This document shows, one piece after another, positions 46,185 to 54,641 of a stretch of DNA of 56,287 nt. Source of the DNA: Pirellulales bacterium (lineage in GTDB: Bacteria; Planctomycetota; Planctomycetia; Pirellulales; JAEUIK01). The stretch is taken from the NCBI GenBank assembly GCA_019745975.1, contig JAIESQ010000101.1, positions 1-56,287 on the forward strand, read 5' to 3'. The notes below the pieces were generated by a model that saw nothing but the letters and a program-made list of their open reading frames with translations, had not been told where the DNA came from and ran no database searches. The stretch's first letter is position 1; every line of letters begins with the position of its first letter. A program made the position numbers and the translations under genes.

Positions 46185-47399
46185 TTATCTTCGGGACCGC
46201 CCACGGCCGGCTCGTGCTGCGACGCACGCGACGCACGCGAGCGCGACGGCTGCCAACGCGCGGCTGGCGGGCTCCGGAACTGGTAACGCGGCCGATGCGG
46301 CTGGCGTCGTGAAGTGATCCGCCCAGACCGTGTAGTCGGCTCCGGTGACCTTACCATCGAAGTTGAAATCGCCGACGGTGGGTCCAAGGCGAACAGTTTG
46401 CTCGAAGTGATCGGCCCAGACGGTGTAGTCGGCGCCGGTGACCATGCGATCCCCATTGGCATCGCCCAATACCGGCCGCCAGGTGAACTGCGCTGGCTGC
46501 AAGGCGCCGCTGGTGAGTGGCGTTGTCGTGAGCTTGTGCGTGATCGAGTCTTCGTGGTAGCGATACACGCCGCCGCCAGTGAGCTGTGAGACCAACAGGT
46601 CGCCGTTGTAGTCGAACTGCACGTCCGACGGAAAATCGACGTTCAGGGTTCCCGGCACATAGACCGACAAGCCTGAATTCGCGGCTCCATTGTCGCGCAG
46701 CACCGGGCCCAGCAACAAGCTGGCCACGTACAAGCGGTTGGCCGAGTCAAAGGCCAGACCCGCCGGATAGCCCAGCGCCGCGCCCGCTGCATAGGTTCCG
46801 ACAAACCCGCCGGCCGCGGTAAACTCAAGCACCTGGTCGACCGATGTTGCGCTGACATACAGGTTGCCGTTCCTGCCAAACTCGAGAAATGTCGGCCCGT
46901 TCAATGGGACCGACGCCGAGGCCGACGCGAAGGTGCCCACGTAGCGCGCCGCCGGCGTCTTCGCCCAGGGGTCGAAGACCTCGATGCTGGTCCCCGAAAA
47001 ATTGTCGAAATTCGCGACGTAGAGATTGCCGTCGGGACCGACCTCGATGTCGGCCGGACCGTGCAAAGCACCCCCCGTGGCAAAGACGTCGACGAACTTT
47101 CCGTCGCGATCGTAGCGGAGCAGCTCGTTGTCGTTGCTGCTTGCCACATAGAGATAGCCGTCGGGACCGAACTTCACGCCGATGGGGCCGTCGGGTTTCG
47201 TATTTCCCACAGCAATGAACGAACCCAGTGGCGTCCCCGTGTCGCTGTATCGCAGCACATCGTTAGTGAGCTTATCGGAAACCAGGATGTCGCCCCGCGC
47301 TGATGCCCCGGCGATCAGTAACCACGCGGCGATTGCCAGCCACGACACTCGCCCGAGCCTGCGAGCGGTTCGAAGCGTTTCCAGAATTGTCGGTGGCAT
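46185..47399 (-). CDS. Secreted NHL-type propeller with two dockerin-like repeats and PEP-CTERM tail
   Basis: This 404-residue protein has a signal peptide ([17 protein letters not shown]) and about six NHL-like propeller strands of the form [20 protein letters not shown]. Two tandem dockerin-like calcium loops follow, [17 protein letters not shown] and [17 protein letters not shown], each ending WADHF. The C-terminal PEP-CTERM signal ([20 protein letters not shown] then a basic cluster) directs cleavage by an exosortase and surface release. The protein is probably cell-surface and calcium-binding. No exosortase gene is in the window. It starts at 47399; the upstream frame shows no signal peptide. 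Confidence 0.88.
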   Translation of the reverse strand: MPPTILETLRTARRLGRVSWLAIAAWLLIAGASARGDILVSDKLTNDVLRYSDTGTPLGSFIAVGNTKPDGPIGVKFGPDGYLYVASSNDNELLRYDRDGKFVDVFATGGALHGPADIEVGPDGNLYVANFDNFSGTSIEVFDPWAKTPAARYVGTFASASASVPLNGPTFLEFGRNGNLYVSATSVDQVLEFTAAGGFVGTYAAGAALGYPAGLAFDSANRLYVASLLLGPVLRDNGAANSGLSVYVPGTLNVDFPSDVQFDYNGDLLVSQLTGGGVYRYHEDSITHKLTTTPLTSGALQPAQFTWRPVLGDANGDRMVTGADYTVWADHFEQTVRLGPTVGDFNFDGKVTGADYTVWADHFTTPAASAALPVPEPASRALAAVALACVACVAARAGRGRSRR

Positions 47400-47732
47400 G
47401 CGGGCCGAGCCTCGGCTGGTCAGGTTGTTCCGATAGGGCAGGCGCAACGCCGAGTGACCGCTGCGCTCTGAGTGGGGGGCTGGCGACATCGCCCGCATGC
47501 GCCGCGGGGGAGAAACGCAACGTCAAGCCCGCTGGTAGGCTTGCAGGGAGACTTCCGTAGCCTAGCCAGGGGCGCATTAGGTCGCAAGCAGCCGGCTCGG
47601 GGCGCCGCGCACCAAGCTTGGCGTATAGTTGACGAAGCTCAGAGAGCACTCGGCCGGGCGACCACGGGATTGACGATTGGGCGGCCATTTCTTACCGTAA
47701 CCAGTTCAGCCGCTTTGACCTGCCGCCGACAC
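47400..47732. other. Intergenic region upstream of tRNA-Thr
   Basis: These 333 bases should carry the promoters of the minus-strand propeller gene and of the tRNA. I see no repeat, terminator or coding frame I would support. Confidence 0.35.
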
Positions 47733-47806
47733 GCCAGCGTAGCTTCAATTGGCAGAGCACCGCATTCGTAATGCGGGGGTTGTGGGTTCGACTCCCACCG
47801 CTGGCT
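47733..47806 (+). tRNA. tRNA-Thr(CGU)
   Basis: This 74-base class I tRNA has acceptor GCCAGCG/CGCTGGC plus discriminator T. The anticodon stem CCGCA/TGCGG holds the loop TTCGTAA, giving anticodon CGT, which reads the threonine codon ACG. The T-arm is GTGGGTTCGACTCCCAC. The CCA end is not encoded. No other tRNA is nearby. Confidence 0.95.
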
Positions 47807-48011
47807 CTGGTTTGCACCGCTAGCCGCTGGCGTGTGCCGCGGCGAAAAGTGGTCGCTCGCCGCCCGATGACGTGGACGTCGGCGCGCGGGGCCGTCGGCA
47901 CGTCGGTCGGCGTCGCTGGAGCGAGAGCTCGAAGTCCGTCCAGTTACCCACCTCAGTCCGTAGCGCTCGTTCACCACCACCTTCTATTTCGCGTTGGATG
48001 GAGATTTGTAC

Positions 48012-49340
48012 ATGCCCGCATCGGCCACCGAGGTTGATCTCAGAGAGCTCGTGCTGTCGAACGCGCCGTTTGGCCCGCAGACGATCCAACAGATCAGCGA
48101 CGCGCTGGCGGCCGGCGCTGCCAGCTTTCGCGCGCTGCGCGACGCGGTGCAAGAGCTGGAAATGAAGCCCGATCACTCTCCCGCCAGCCGGTTGCGGCTA
48201 GGGGTCTGTCAGTACCTGCTGGGTCGCTACCAGAAGGCGATGGAAAGCCTGAACGAGTCGGACGGCGGTCCGCTCGCGCAGTTCTACAAAGCCAAGTGTC
48301 TGATGGGCCGGCAACTTTATGCCGAGGCGATCAAAGCCTTCGATGCGGCGGCCGCGGCCGGTTACCCCGCCGACCAATGCGCCTTAGGCCGTGTCGAAGC
48401 CCTGCGCTGCTCCGGCGACCCGACAAGCGCATTGGCAGCGCTCGACAAACTCTCAGGAGCCGTCGAGCAGTCGGCCGAGTACCTCTACCAGCGCGGCGCG
48501 ACGGTTGCCGCCCTGGGTGGGAACCCCACGGAAGTCTGCGCGCTCTACGAGCGGGCCGTGGAGAGCGATCCGCAGCACCCTGGTGCGCTATTCGGCGCGG
48601 CGCTGGAAAACGATCGTCGCGGTAACGACGACCTGGCGATCGAATATTACGAGCGCAGCGTCGGGCGGTTTCCGCCCCACCTTGGCGCGTTGATGAACCT
48701 GGGCATCCTGTACGAGGATCGCAATCAATTCGATCGCGCGATGGTCTGCTTCCAGCGCGTGCTCGAGGTGTATCCCGATCACTGGCGGGCGCGGCTGTTC
48801 GCCAAGGATGTGAACATCGCCGGCGACATTATCTTTGACGAAGACGCCCAGCGCCGCCGCGACAAAGTCAGCCAGATGCTCAACGTTCCGGTCACTGATT
48901 TCGAACTCTCGGTGCGCAGCCGTAACTGTTTGCAGAAGATGGGCATCATGACCCTCGGCGACCTCACGACGGTCACCGAAATCGAGCTCTTGAACAGTAA
49001 AAACTTCGGCGAGACGTCGCTGGTCGAAATCAAGGAAATGATGGCCTCCAAGGGGCTGAGCCTGGGACAGTTCGCCGGCGAGAAGACGCGTCCCGAGCCC
49101 ATTTACGAGCCCGAGAGCATGTCGCCCGACGAGCAGGCGCTGCTCAGCCGACCGATCTCGGACCTCAATCTGTCGGTGCGTGCGCGCAAGTGCATGATCC
49201 GCCTGGGGCTGTCGACGATTGGCGAGCTGGTGCGACACACCGGCGACGAGTTGCTGGAGTGCAAGAACTTCGGCGTAACCAGCCTGAACGAAGTGCGCGA
49301 GAAGTTGACCCAGCACGCACTGCGCCTGCGCGGCGACTGA
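48012..49340 (+). CDS. TPR protein with two RNA polymerase alpha-CTD-like domains
   Basis: This 442-residue protein has an N-terminal helical TPR region (about 40-285: LGVCQYLLGRYQKAMESLNE, YYERSVGRFPPHLGALMNLG, CFQRVLEVYPDHWRARLFAK). Two tandem copies of the fold of the RNA polymerase alpha C-terminal domain follow. The first (about 292-352) reads DFELSVRSRNCLQKMG and then KNFGETSLVEIKEMM. The second (about 378-440) reads DLNLSVRARKCMIRLG and KNFGVTSLNEVREKL. In E. coli alpha, Arg265 and Asn268 (VRSANCL) touch UP-element DNA; the equivalents Arg302 and Asn305 are kept in domain 1, but Lys298 is not. A good ribosome-binding site (GGAG, 8 bases) supports the start. It is probably a transcription-linked protein. 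Confidence 0.88.
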   Translation: MPASATEVDLRELVLSNAPFGPQTIQQISDALAAGAASFRALRDAVQELEMKPDHSPASRLRLGVCQYLLGRYQKAMESLNESDGGPLAQFYKAKCLMGRQLYAEAIKAFDAAAAAGYPADQCALGRVEALRCSGDPTSALAALDKLSGAVEQSAEYLYQRGATVAALGGNPTEVCALYERAVESDPQHPGALFGAALENDRRGNDDLAIEYYERSVGRFPPHLGALMNLGILYEDRNQFDRAMVCFQRVLEVYPDHWRARLFAKDVNIAGDIIFDEDAQRRRDKVSQMLNVPVTDFELSVRSRNCLQKMGIMTLGDLTTVTEIELLNSKNFGETSLVEIKEMMASKGLSLGQFAGEKTRPEPIYEPESMSPDEQALLSRPISDLNLSVRARKCMIRLGLSTIGELVRHTGDELLECKNFGVTSLNEVREKLTQHALRLRGD

Positions 49341-49395
49341 GCACTACTGAGAACCGTCGGCGGCGGTCGATCTTCGTTCTCGTCGGAGCAAGCAC

Positions 49396-50556
49396 ATGAC
49401 TCGCCAAAGCTGGGTGTTGTGCGATACCTCGCGCGCGGTCTACACCGCCGAGCTGCAATTGACCGGCAAGGACCTGGCAGCGCTCGCGCCCGGTAGCTCG
49501 ATTCACAAGCGAACGCTGCGCGGCGGGCTCTGCGACGGCGTCGATGTCGTCGAGATCGACAACGGTGTTTTTCGCTTCACGGTGCTCCCGACGCGTGGGA
49601 TGGGACTGTGGCGCGCGGCGCTGGGCGATTTCGAGTTGGGATGGCGCGCGCCCGTTCCAGGTCCCGTGAACCCGCGCAACGTCAACCTCTGGGAGCCCAG
49701 CGGCCTCGGCTGGCTACGCGGATTCGATGAGGTCTTTTGCCGCTGCGGGTTGGAATCGAACGGCGGTCCGGTGTTCGATTCCCAGGGGCGTCTGCGCTAC
49801 CCCCTGCACGGCCGCATCAGCAACACGCCGGCCTGGAAGCTGGAGTTGGCGATCGATGACGGCGAAATCAGCTTGACAGGAGTCGTCGACGAGGCCTGCC
49901 TGTATCACAGCAAATTGCGGCTGACGTCAACCGTGCGCACGCGCGTCGGTGAGTCAGGCCTGCGAATCGAAGATACCGTGCAGAATGTGTCGGCCGAACC
50001 TGGCCAGATGGAGCTCTTGTATCACACGAACTTCGGTCGCCCGCTCGTCGAACCCGGGGCCGAGATCGTCGCGCCGGCGAAGACCGTCGTACCCTGGACG
50101 GCGCGCGCGGCCGAAGGAGTCGATCACTGGAACAGCTACGGGCCGGAGGAGCCCGGCTTCACCGAGCAAGTTTACTTTCTTGATCTGGCGGCAGGCGCCG
50201 GCGGCGAGACTGAGGTGCTGTTGCGCGACGCCCGGGCACGCCATGGCGTGAGTCTGCACTTCTCGAAGCGCGCGTTTCCTTACTTCACGCTTTGGAAGAG
50301 CACGCAAGCCGTGGCCGACGGCTACGTGACGGGCCTGGAACCTGGCGTCAATCTGCCGAACGAGCGCCTCTTCGAGGAAGAGCAACAGCGCGTCGTCAAC
50401 CTGGCGGGTGGCGAATCGCGCACCTTTCACTTGCGCCTCGAAGCGCATGGCGACACCAGCGGTGTCGCGGCGGCTGCGACGAGAATCGCGGCGCTGGTGC
50501 GTGGCGCCGCGCCGCGCGTGCTACCGCGGCCAGAACGACCCTGGGCGCCGGTCTAG
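49396..50556 (+). CDS. DUF4432 aldose-1-epimerase-like protein
   Basis: This 386-residue protein has the galactose-mutarotase-like beta-sandwich fold. Recognisable blocks are FTVLPTRGMGLWRAALGD, SNGGP near 112, YPLHGRISNTPAW, LLYHTNFGRPLVEPGA and FTLWKSTQAVADGYVTGLEP, with conserved His in PLHG and YHTNFG as expected for sugar binding or epimerisation. DUF4432 family members are near 350-390 residues. The start has GGAG 7 bases upstream. It may be a sugar or sugar-acid epimerase; the substrate is unknown. It follows the alpha-CTD protein by 55 bases. Confidence 0.88.
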   Translation: MTRQSWVLCDTSRAVYTAELQLTGKDLAALAPGSSIHKRTLRGGLCDGVDVVEIDNGVFRFTVLPTRGMGLWRAALGDFELGWRAPVPGPVNPRNVNLWEPSGLGWLRGFDEVFCRCGLESNGGPVFDSQGRLRYPLHGRISNTPAWKLELAIDDGEISLTGVVDEACLYHSKLRLTSTVRTRVGESGLRIEDTVQNVSAEPGQMELLYHTNFGRPLVEPGAEIVAPAKTVVPWTARAAEGVDHWNSYGPEEPGFTEQVYFLDLAAGAGGETEVLLRDARARHGVSLHFSKRAFPYFTLWKSTQAVADGYVTGLEPGVNLPNERLFEEEQQRVVNLAGGESRTFHLRLEAHGDTSGVAAAATRIAALVRGAAPRVLPRPERPWAPV

Positions 50557-50599
50557 CGCAACGACGCGAAGTTCGCGACCAACTCCAGCTTGCGCTGGC

Positions 50600-50707
50600 T
50601 TAGCCGTGCCATTTGCGCGAGCGCTCGGCGGGGCGCAGTTTGACCAACAGAATCAGCGCGACAATCGGGATCACGCCGAGGAGGAGCTCAATCCCTGGAA
50701 GCGACAT
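50600..50707 (-). CDS. Very small membrane protein (35 residues)
   Basis: The minus-strand ATG at 50707 follows a clear ribosome-binding site (AAGGGGG, 6 bases before). It opens a 35-residue protein with one membrane helix (IELLLGVIPIVALILLV) and a basic tail (KLRPAERSRKWHG), ending at TAA 50600-50602. The positive tail after the helix fits a single-span protein with its C-terminus inside. It is shorter than most gene callers accept. The upstream gene on the strand ends at 50899. The function is unknown. Confidence 0.6.
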   Translation of the reverse strand: MSLPGIELLLGVIPIVALILLVKLRPAERSRKWHG

Positions 50708-50898
50708 CGGACGCCCCCTTAATGCTCAGGGCCGGGAGCGGGCACGGCTTGATGGTGCGGCCGCGCGGAGTATGGCCGCCTATAGCCAGCATCGGACACC
50801 TGCCGACCTGTCGTTGAACCAACTATCGCCTCGCGGCAGACCTTGCCGGATTGGTGCCGCCCGCCACGGGCAGCGCGGCGTTGCGAAACTTTGCGGCC

Positions 50899-51279
50899 TT
50901 ACCACGGGCCTCGCACGTAGTAGACGCCAAACTGGTCGGTATCGCTCGGCCAGCGCGGCGTGCCGCGGAACGGCGGACCGGCAAACTCGACCGGGCCGGG
51001 GAAGCCTCGCGAGAACTGGTGGTAAATCGGCGTCACGCGCAGGCCCCCGACCCCCCAGTGGTAGTCGGTTTGCAACGCCGCGGTGGGTGGCACGACGAGC
51101 GCGACGGGCCGGCCCCAGGCCGTGTGGTAGTAATCGCCGTGCCAGGTGTAGATGTCGGCCGCTTCGGCGGCGCGGTAGCGCCAGCGCCGAGCGGCTTTCG
51201 TCTCGAAGGCGTCGGCCGTATCCAACGACGCGCAGGCCGTCAGCAACAAGACGACCAATCTCAGCGGTCGCGCGATCAT
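50899..51279 (-). CDS. Secreted protein (possible lipoprotein), 126 residues
   Basis: This protein has a signal segment LRLVVLLLTACASL with a possible lipobox (LLTAC), though a normal signal peptide cleaved after DAF is equally possible. The mature part is aromatic and Pro/Gly-rich (TWHGDYYHTAWGRPVALVVPP, then HWGVGGLRVTPIYHQF). No named domain is recognised. It resembles short surface proteins found in planctomycetes near Cys-rich envelope proteins, as here (next gene upstream at 51358). Confidence 0.65.
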   Translation of the reverse strand: MIARPLRLVVLLLTACASLDTADAFETKAARRWRYRAAEAADIYTWHGDYYHTAWGRPVALVVPPTAALQTDYHWGVGGLRVTPIYHQFSRGFPGPVEFAGPPFRGTPRWPSDTDQFGVYYVRGPW

Positions 51280-51357
51280 AGGCAGGTTTCCTCGTGCTCG
51301 GGGGTTCGCATGTCTCGACCGCCCGCAGTTTCCTTTCGACCCATCGTGTCCTACCAG

Positions 51358-51846
51358 TTACCACTTGCGGCAATTCCAGCCCGGGAAGGCCGGGAGTTCG
51401 TCCAGGCAGCAGTGTCCCCAGCGCACGCGCGTGATCGTCGTGCCGGGGCAATGCTTGCAGCAGCACGGTTTCGTGCAGCAGGTTCCGCAACAAGTTCCGC
51501 AACCGCCGTGACCGGTTTCGAGCGGCCCCAGTTCGTCATCCGATGTGCCGAAGTGCCGGTAGTAAGTGCGGTGATGCGTGTACAAGAACTCGTGCGGCAT
51601 CAGCGGCTGATACGTGATCCACGTGTGCCCGACGTGCGGCGGCACCGGGCGCGGCGACAGGTACATTTGCGCCGGCACGCCGCCATAGGTTGGCGAGGGG
51701 CCCACGTAATAGTTGTAGAACAGGTCGGGCCTGCTAGCGCCGGGCCGATAGCCTTGCGCGGCAACGGGCAGCGCCGCCCCAGCCATCGCGGCCAAAAACA
51801 CAGCGGGCAGCACCACGCAGCGGGCACGAGTCAGCGCTTCAGACAT
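51358..51846 (-). CDS. Secreted Cys-rich protein, 162 residues
   Basis: The ATG at 51846 opens with a signal peptide (CVVLPAVFLAAMAGAALPVAA). The mature protein has a Tyr/Pro-rich central part (FYNYYVGPSPTYGGVPAQMY). A dense cysteine cluster follows near the end: CGTCCGTCC, KPCCCKHC, then CC and C. The Cys spacing (CxxCCxxCC) is metallothionein-like or could form a dense disulfide knot. The upstream in-frame ATG at 51936 has no signal features and is not used. It and the 126-residue gene downstream form a pair of small envelope proteins. Confidence 0.7.
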   Translation of the reverse strand: MSEALTRARCVVLPAVFLAAMAGAALPVAAQGYRPGASRPDLFYNYYVGPSPTYGGVPAQMYLSPRPVPPHVGHTWITYQPLMPHEFLYTHHRTYYRHFGTSDDELGPLETGHGGCGTCCGTCCTKPCCCKHCPGTTITRVRWGHCCLDELPAFPGWNCRKW

Positions 51847-52307
51847 CGGCGAGCTCCTCTGGGTCGGAGAGGTTTCTGGCAGGCGCGGAGTCGGTTCAGG
51901 TCGGCGAGGACAACGGCTCCGGGCAGCCAGAAACAATCTCGGTCAGGGCCGGTCGCAGGAATGAATCTTTGTGTGCCGGGCGTGTCAGAAGCGCTTGACG
52001 GATCGAGTTTAACGACACGCGGCCTTGGGTGCCGGGCCGGGCAGCCGCTATAATCGATACCACCCGCACGACAGGCAGAACCGGCCGCCCAAACGCGGTG
52101 GCCAACTGGTTGTCGGCGCGGATGTAACCAACAGTCGACGACGGATTCGTGACGGTCACGGGACGACCTGCCGGCTGGTCGCTTCTCGCCACGACGGCAT
52201 CCGCTACTTGGCCATGAGAGGGCCAGTCGTCCCCGTGTCGATTCGTGATGCGTCGCTACAATTCGCATCGCAGCGAATGCAAGTTCGAGACCTTGGGGAG
52301 TATTCGC
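51847..52307. other. Divergent intergenic region upstream of topoisomerase VI B
   Basis: About 460 bases separate the Cys-rich protein gene from top6B. Promoters for both directions must lie here. I see a few short inverted words but no repeat, terminator or small gene with support. Confidence 0.35.
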
Positions 52308-54563
52308 TTGGCAGATTCGAGAAGTCGCAGAGTTTCGGCGGCACGCGCCAAGTCGCCTGCCAGCAACGGCCACGCCGCCAATGGCGCTGTCGTCAAACGT
52401 CGCGCCAAGTTGGCCAAAAGCGCGTCGGCCGATGCAGCGAACGATGTCGAAGACGTACAAGAATCGCACGACAACCCCGCCGCCGCGCACGCCGAAGCCA
52501 ATGGCTCCGCCGGCAAATCGCGCCGCCGGGCGACGGCCCAATCGATGGCGGCCAGCCAGCGCGATATCTCCGTCAGCGAGTTCTTCGCCAAGAATCGCCA
52601 TCTGCTGGGGTTCGACAATCCACGAAAGGCCTTGCTCACCACCGTGAAGGAAGCGGTCGACAACGCACTCGACGCCTGCGAAGAGGCCGGCATTCTGCCG
52701 GAGGTGTGGGTCCACATCCGGCAGACCGGTGAGAATCGCTTTCAAGTTGGAGTGCAGGACAACGGGCCGGGCATTTTGAAGCAGCAGATTCCCAATGTGT
52801 TCGGCAAGCTGCTCTACGGCTCGAAATTCCACCGCTTGCGGATGAGCCGCGGGCAACAAGGAATCGGCATCAGCGCCGCCGGCATGTACGGGCTGCTCAC
52901 GACCGGCAAGCCGGTCAAGATCATGTCGAAGGTGTCGCCGAAAAAGCCGGCGCACTACTACGAGATCGCGATCAACACGAAGGTCAACCGCCCGGAGATT
53001 CTCAACGGCAAAGGAGAGGGAGTCGACGTGCCGCCAGGAGCGGCCGGCCAGACAGCGATGGAGAAACACGCCATCGAATGGGTCGAATCCGATCACGGCA
53101 CGCGCGTGACCATCGAGCTCGAGGCCCGCTACCAGCGCGGGCGCGGCAGCGTCGACGAATATCTCGCGCAAACCTGCATCGCCAATCCGCACGTGCGGCT
53201 GCACTATGTCGATCCCGAGGACAACGCCACCGAGTACGAGCGTTCGACCGACGAGTTGCCGCCGGAAGCCAAAGAGATCATGCCGCACCCCTACGGCATC
53301 GAGCTCGGGCAATTGGTCACGATGCTCAAGGACTCGAAGCCGATGTCGCTGTCGCAGTTCTTGAGCAGCTCGTTCTCTCGCGTCAGCTCGAGCACGGCCA
53401 AACGCATCTGCGAGACGGCCAAGCTGAGCACGCGGGCGAACGTACACCGGGTGGGCCGGCACGAGGCCGAGTCGCTCTACAAGGCCCTGCAGGAGACGCG
53501 CATCCCGCCGCCGTCGACCGACTGCATCGTGCCGATCGGCGAACAGCGGTTGCTCAAGGGGCTGCATCAAGTGGTGCCGGGCGACTTCTACGTGGCAGTC
53601 ACCCGTCCGCCGGCCGTGTATCGCGGCAACCCATTCGTGATCGAAGCGGCGCTGGCCTATGGCGGCGCGCCGTCGGCAGCCCGCGTGTCGCTCGAACAGT
53701 TGACCGACTTTGTGCAGGAGAGTGATGCCCGCACGTTGCGGCAGTTTCTGGCCACCACGTTCCAGGGGATCGGCATGGAGGGAGCCAACAAGATCGTCAA
53801 GGAGTCGGGGCTCGGCACCCGGCAAACGCCCAGCAAACTCAAGCCCAAGGAAATCCTCAAGCTGCACGAGGCCTTGCAAAGCGTCAATCTCGAAGAAGGG
53901 CAAACCATGAACGTGCAGCGGTTCGCCAATCGCGTGCCGCTGCAGTTCCAGCAGGGCGCCTGCGCCATCACGCAAACGGTCGTCGGCACGAGCTGGCGGG
54001 CGTACGGACTCACCCAGTCGCGCAATTCACTTCCCAGCGGGCCGGTCACGATCATGGTCCACATGGCCAGCGTGTGGGTGCCGTTCACCAGCGAGTCGAA
54101 GGAAGCGATCGCCGGCTACCCGGAGATTCAGCGCGAGCTGCGGCTGGCCCTGCAAGCGATCGGCCGCAAGCTCGGCCTGTACATGCGCCGCAAGCTCAAG
54201 GTGCGCGACGCCGGCGCGCGGCGCAACACGTTCCTCAAGTATTTGAACGAGATCGCCGAGGCGGTGACCGTCATCAAGGATTATCCCGACAGCCGCACCA
54301 AGCAGCTTTACGATCAGCTTTGCGCCGTCGCCAAAGTGAAAACGCTGCACGCCGACTTGAGTGTCGACAAGCAAGGGAATTTCGTCGAAGGGGAAGACGA
54401 ACAAGACTTCGGCGACAACGTGCTGATCATCGACCGTGAAGCGGGGGCCGCCGCCGCCGGGGCAGCGCCGGGGGCCACTGACGGCGCCGAGAATGAAGCT
54501 GTCGGCCCCGCGTCGAAAAGATCGAAATCCAAGGCGAAATCTTCCGCTAAGAAACGCGGCTAA
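52308..54563 (+). CDS. top6B: DNA topoisomerase VI subunit B
   Basis: This 751-residue GHKL ATPase subunit of type IIB topoisomerase has an ATP-binding N-box EAVDNALDA (from 115), DNGPG (151-155), a Gly-rich lid RGQQGIGIS (181-189) and a transducer block SLPSGPVTIMVHMASVWVP. The start is placed at TTG 52308 because GGGGAG lies 7 bases upstream; GTG 52245/ATG 52248 have no ribosome-binding site. A low-complexity basic tail of about 80 residues precedes the conserved core, and an Ala/Lys-rich tail ends it. With subunit A it makes ATP-driven double-strand DNA passage. Topo VI is typical of archaea and plants but recurs in planctomycetes. Confidence 0.95.
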   Translation: MADSRSRRVSAARAKSPASNGHAANGAVVKRRAKLAKSASADAANDVEDVQESHDNPAAAHAEANGSAGKSRRRATAQSMAASQRDISVSEFFAKNRHLLGFDNPRKALLTTVKEAVDNALDACEEAGILPEVWVHIRQTGENRFQVGVQDNGPGILKQQIPNVFGKLLYGSKFHRLRMSRGQQGIGISAAGMYGLLTTGKPVKIMSKVSPKKPAHYYEIAINTKVNRPEILNGKGEGVDVPPGAAGQTAMEKHAIEWVESDHGTRVTIELEARYQRGRGSVDEYLAQTCIANPHVRLHYVDPEDNATEYERSTDELPPEAKEIMPHPYGIELGQLVTMLKDSKPMSLSQFLSSSFSRVSSSTAKRICETAKLSTRANVHRVGRHEAESLYKALQETRIPPPSTDCIVPIGEQRLLKGLHQVVPGDFYVAVTRPPAVYRGNPFVIEAALAYGGAPSAARVSLEQLTDFVQESDARTLRQFLATTFQGIGMEGANKIVKESGLGTRQTPSKLKPKEILKLHEALQSVNLEEGQTMNVQRFANRVPLQFQQGACAITQTVVGTSWRAYGLTQSRNSLPSGPVTIMVHMASVWVPFTSESKEAIAGYPEIQRELRLALQAIGRKLGLYMRRKLKVRDAGARRNTFLKYLNEIAEAVTVIKDYPDSRTKQLYDQLCAVAKVKTLHADLSVDKQGNFVEGEDEQDFGDNVLIIDREAGAAAAGAAPGATDGAENEAVGPASKRSKSKAKSSAKKRG

Positions 54564-54567
54564 CGAC

Positions 54568-54599
54568 ATAAGCCCAGGGATGGCAATCCCTGGGCTTAT
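54568..54599. other. Perfect 14-bp hairpin between the topoisomerase VI genes
   Basis: ATAAGCCCAGGGAT (54568-54581) and ATCCCTGGGCTTAT (54586-54599) form a perfect 14-bp stem with a GGCA loop. It starts 5 bases after the top6B stop codon and ends 42 bases before the top6A start. There is no T-run, so full termination is unlikely. It could stop 3' exonucleases and set the ratio of the two subunits. Confidence 0.85.
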
Positions 54600-54641
54600 C
54601 GCGCATTGAACCAACTCACTTCGCATCGCGATCAACCAACC

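Noticed and set aside
51831-53975. Minus-strand frame of 714 codons opposite topoisomerase VI B
   Set aside because: The sense strand encodes a clearly recognisable topoisomerase; the opposite frame is His/Arg/Leu-rich chance sequence.
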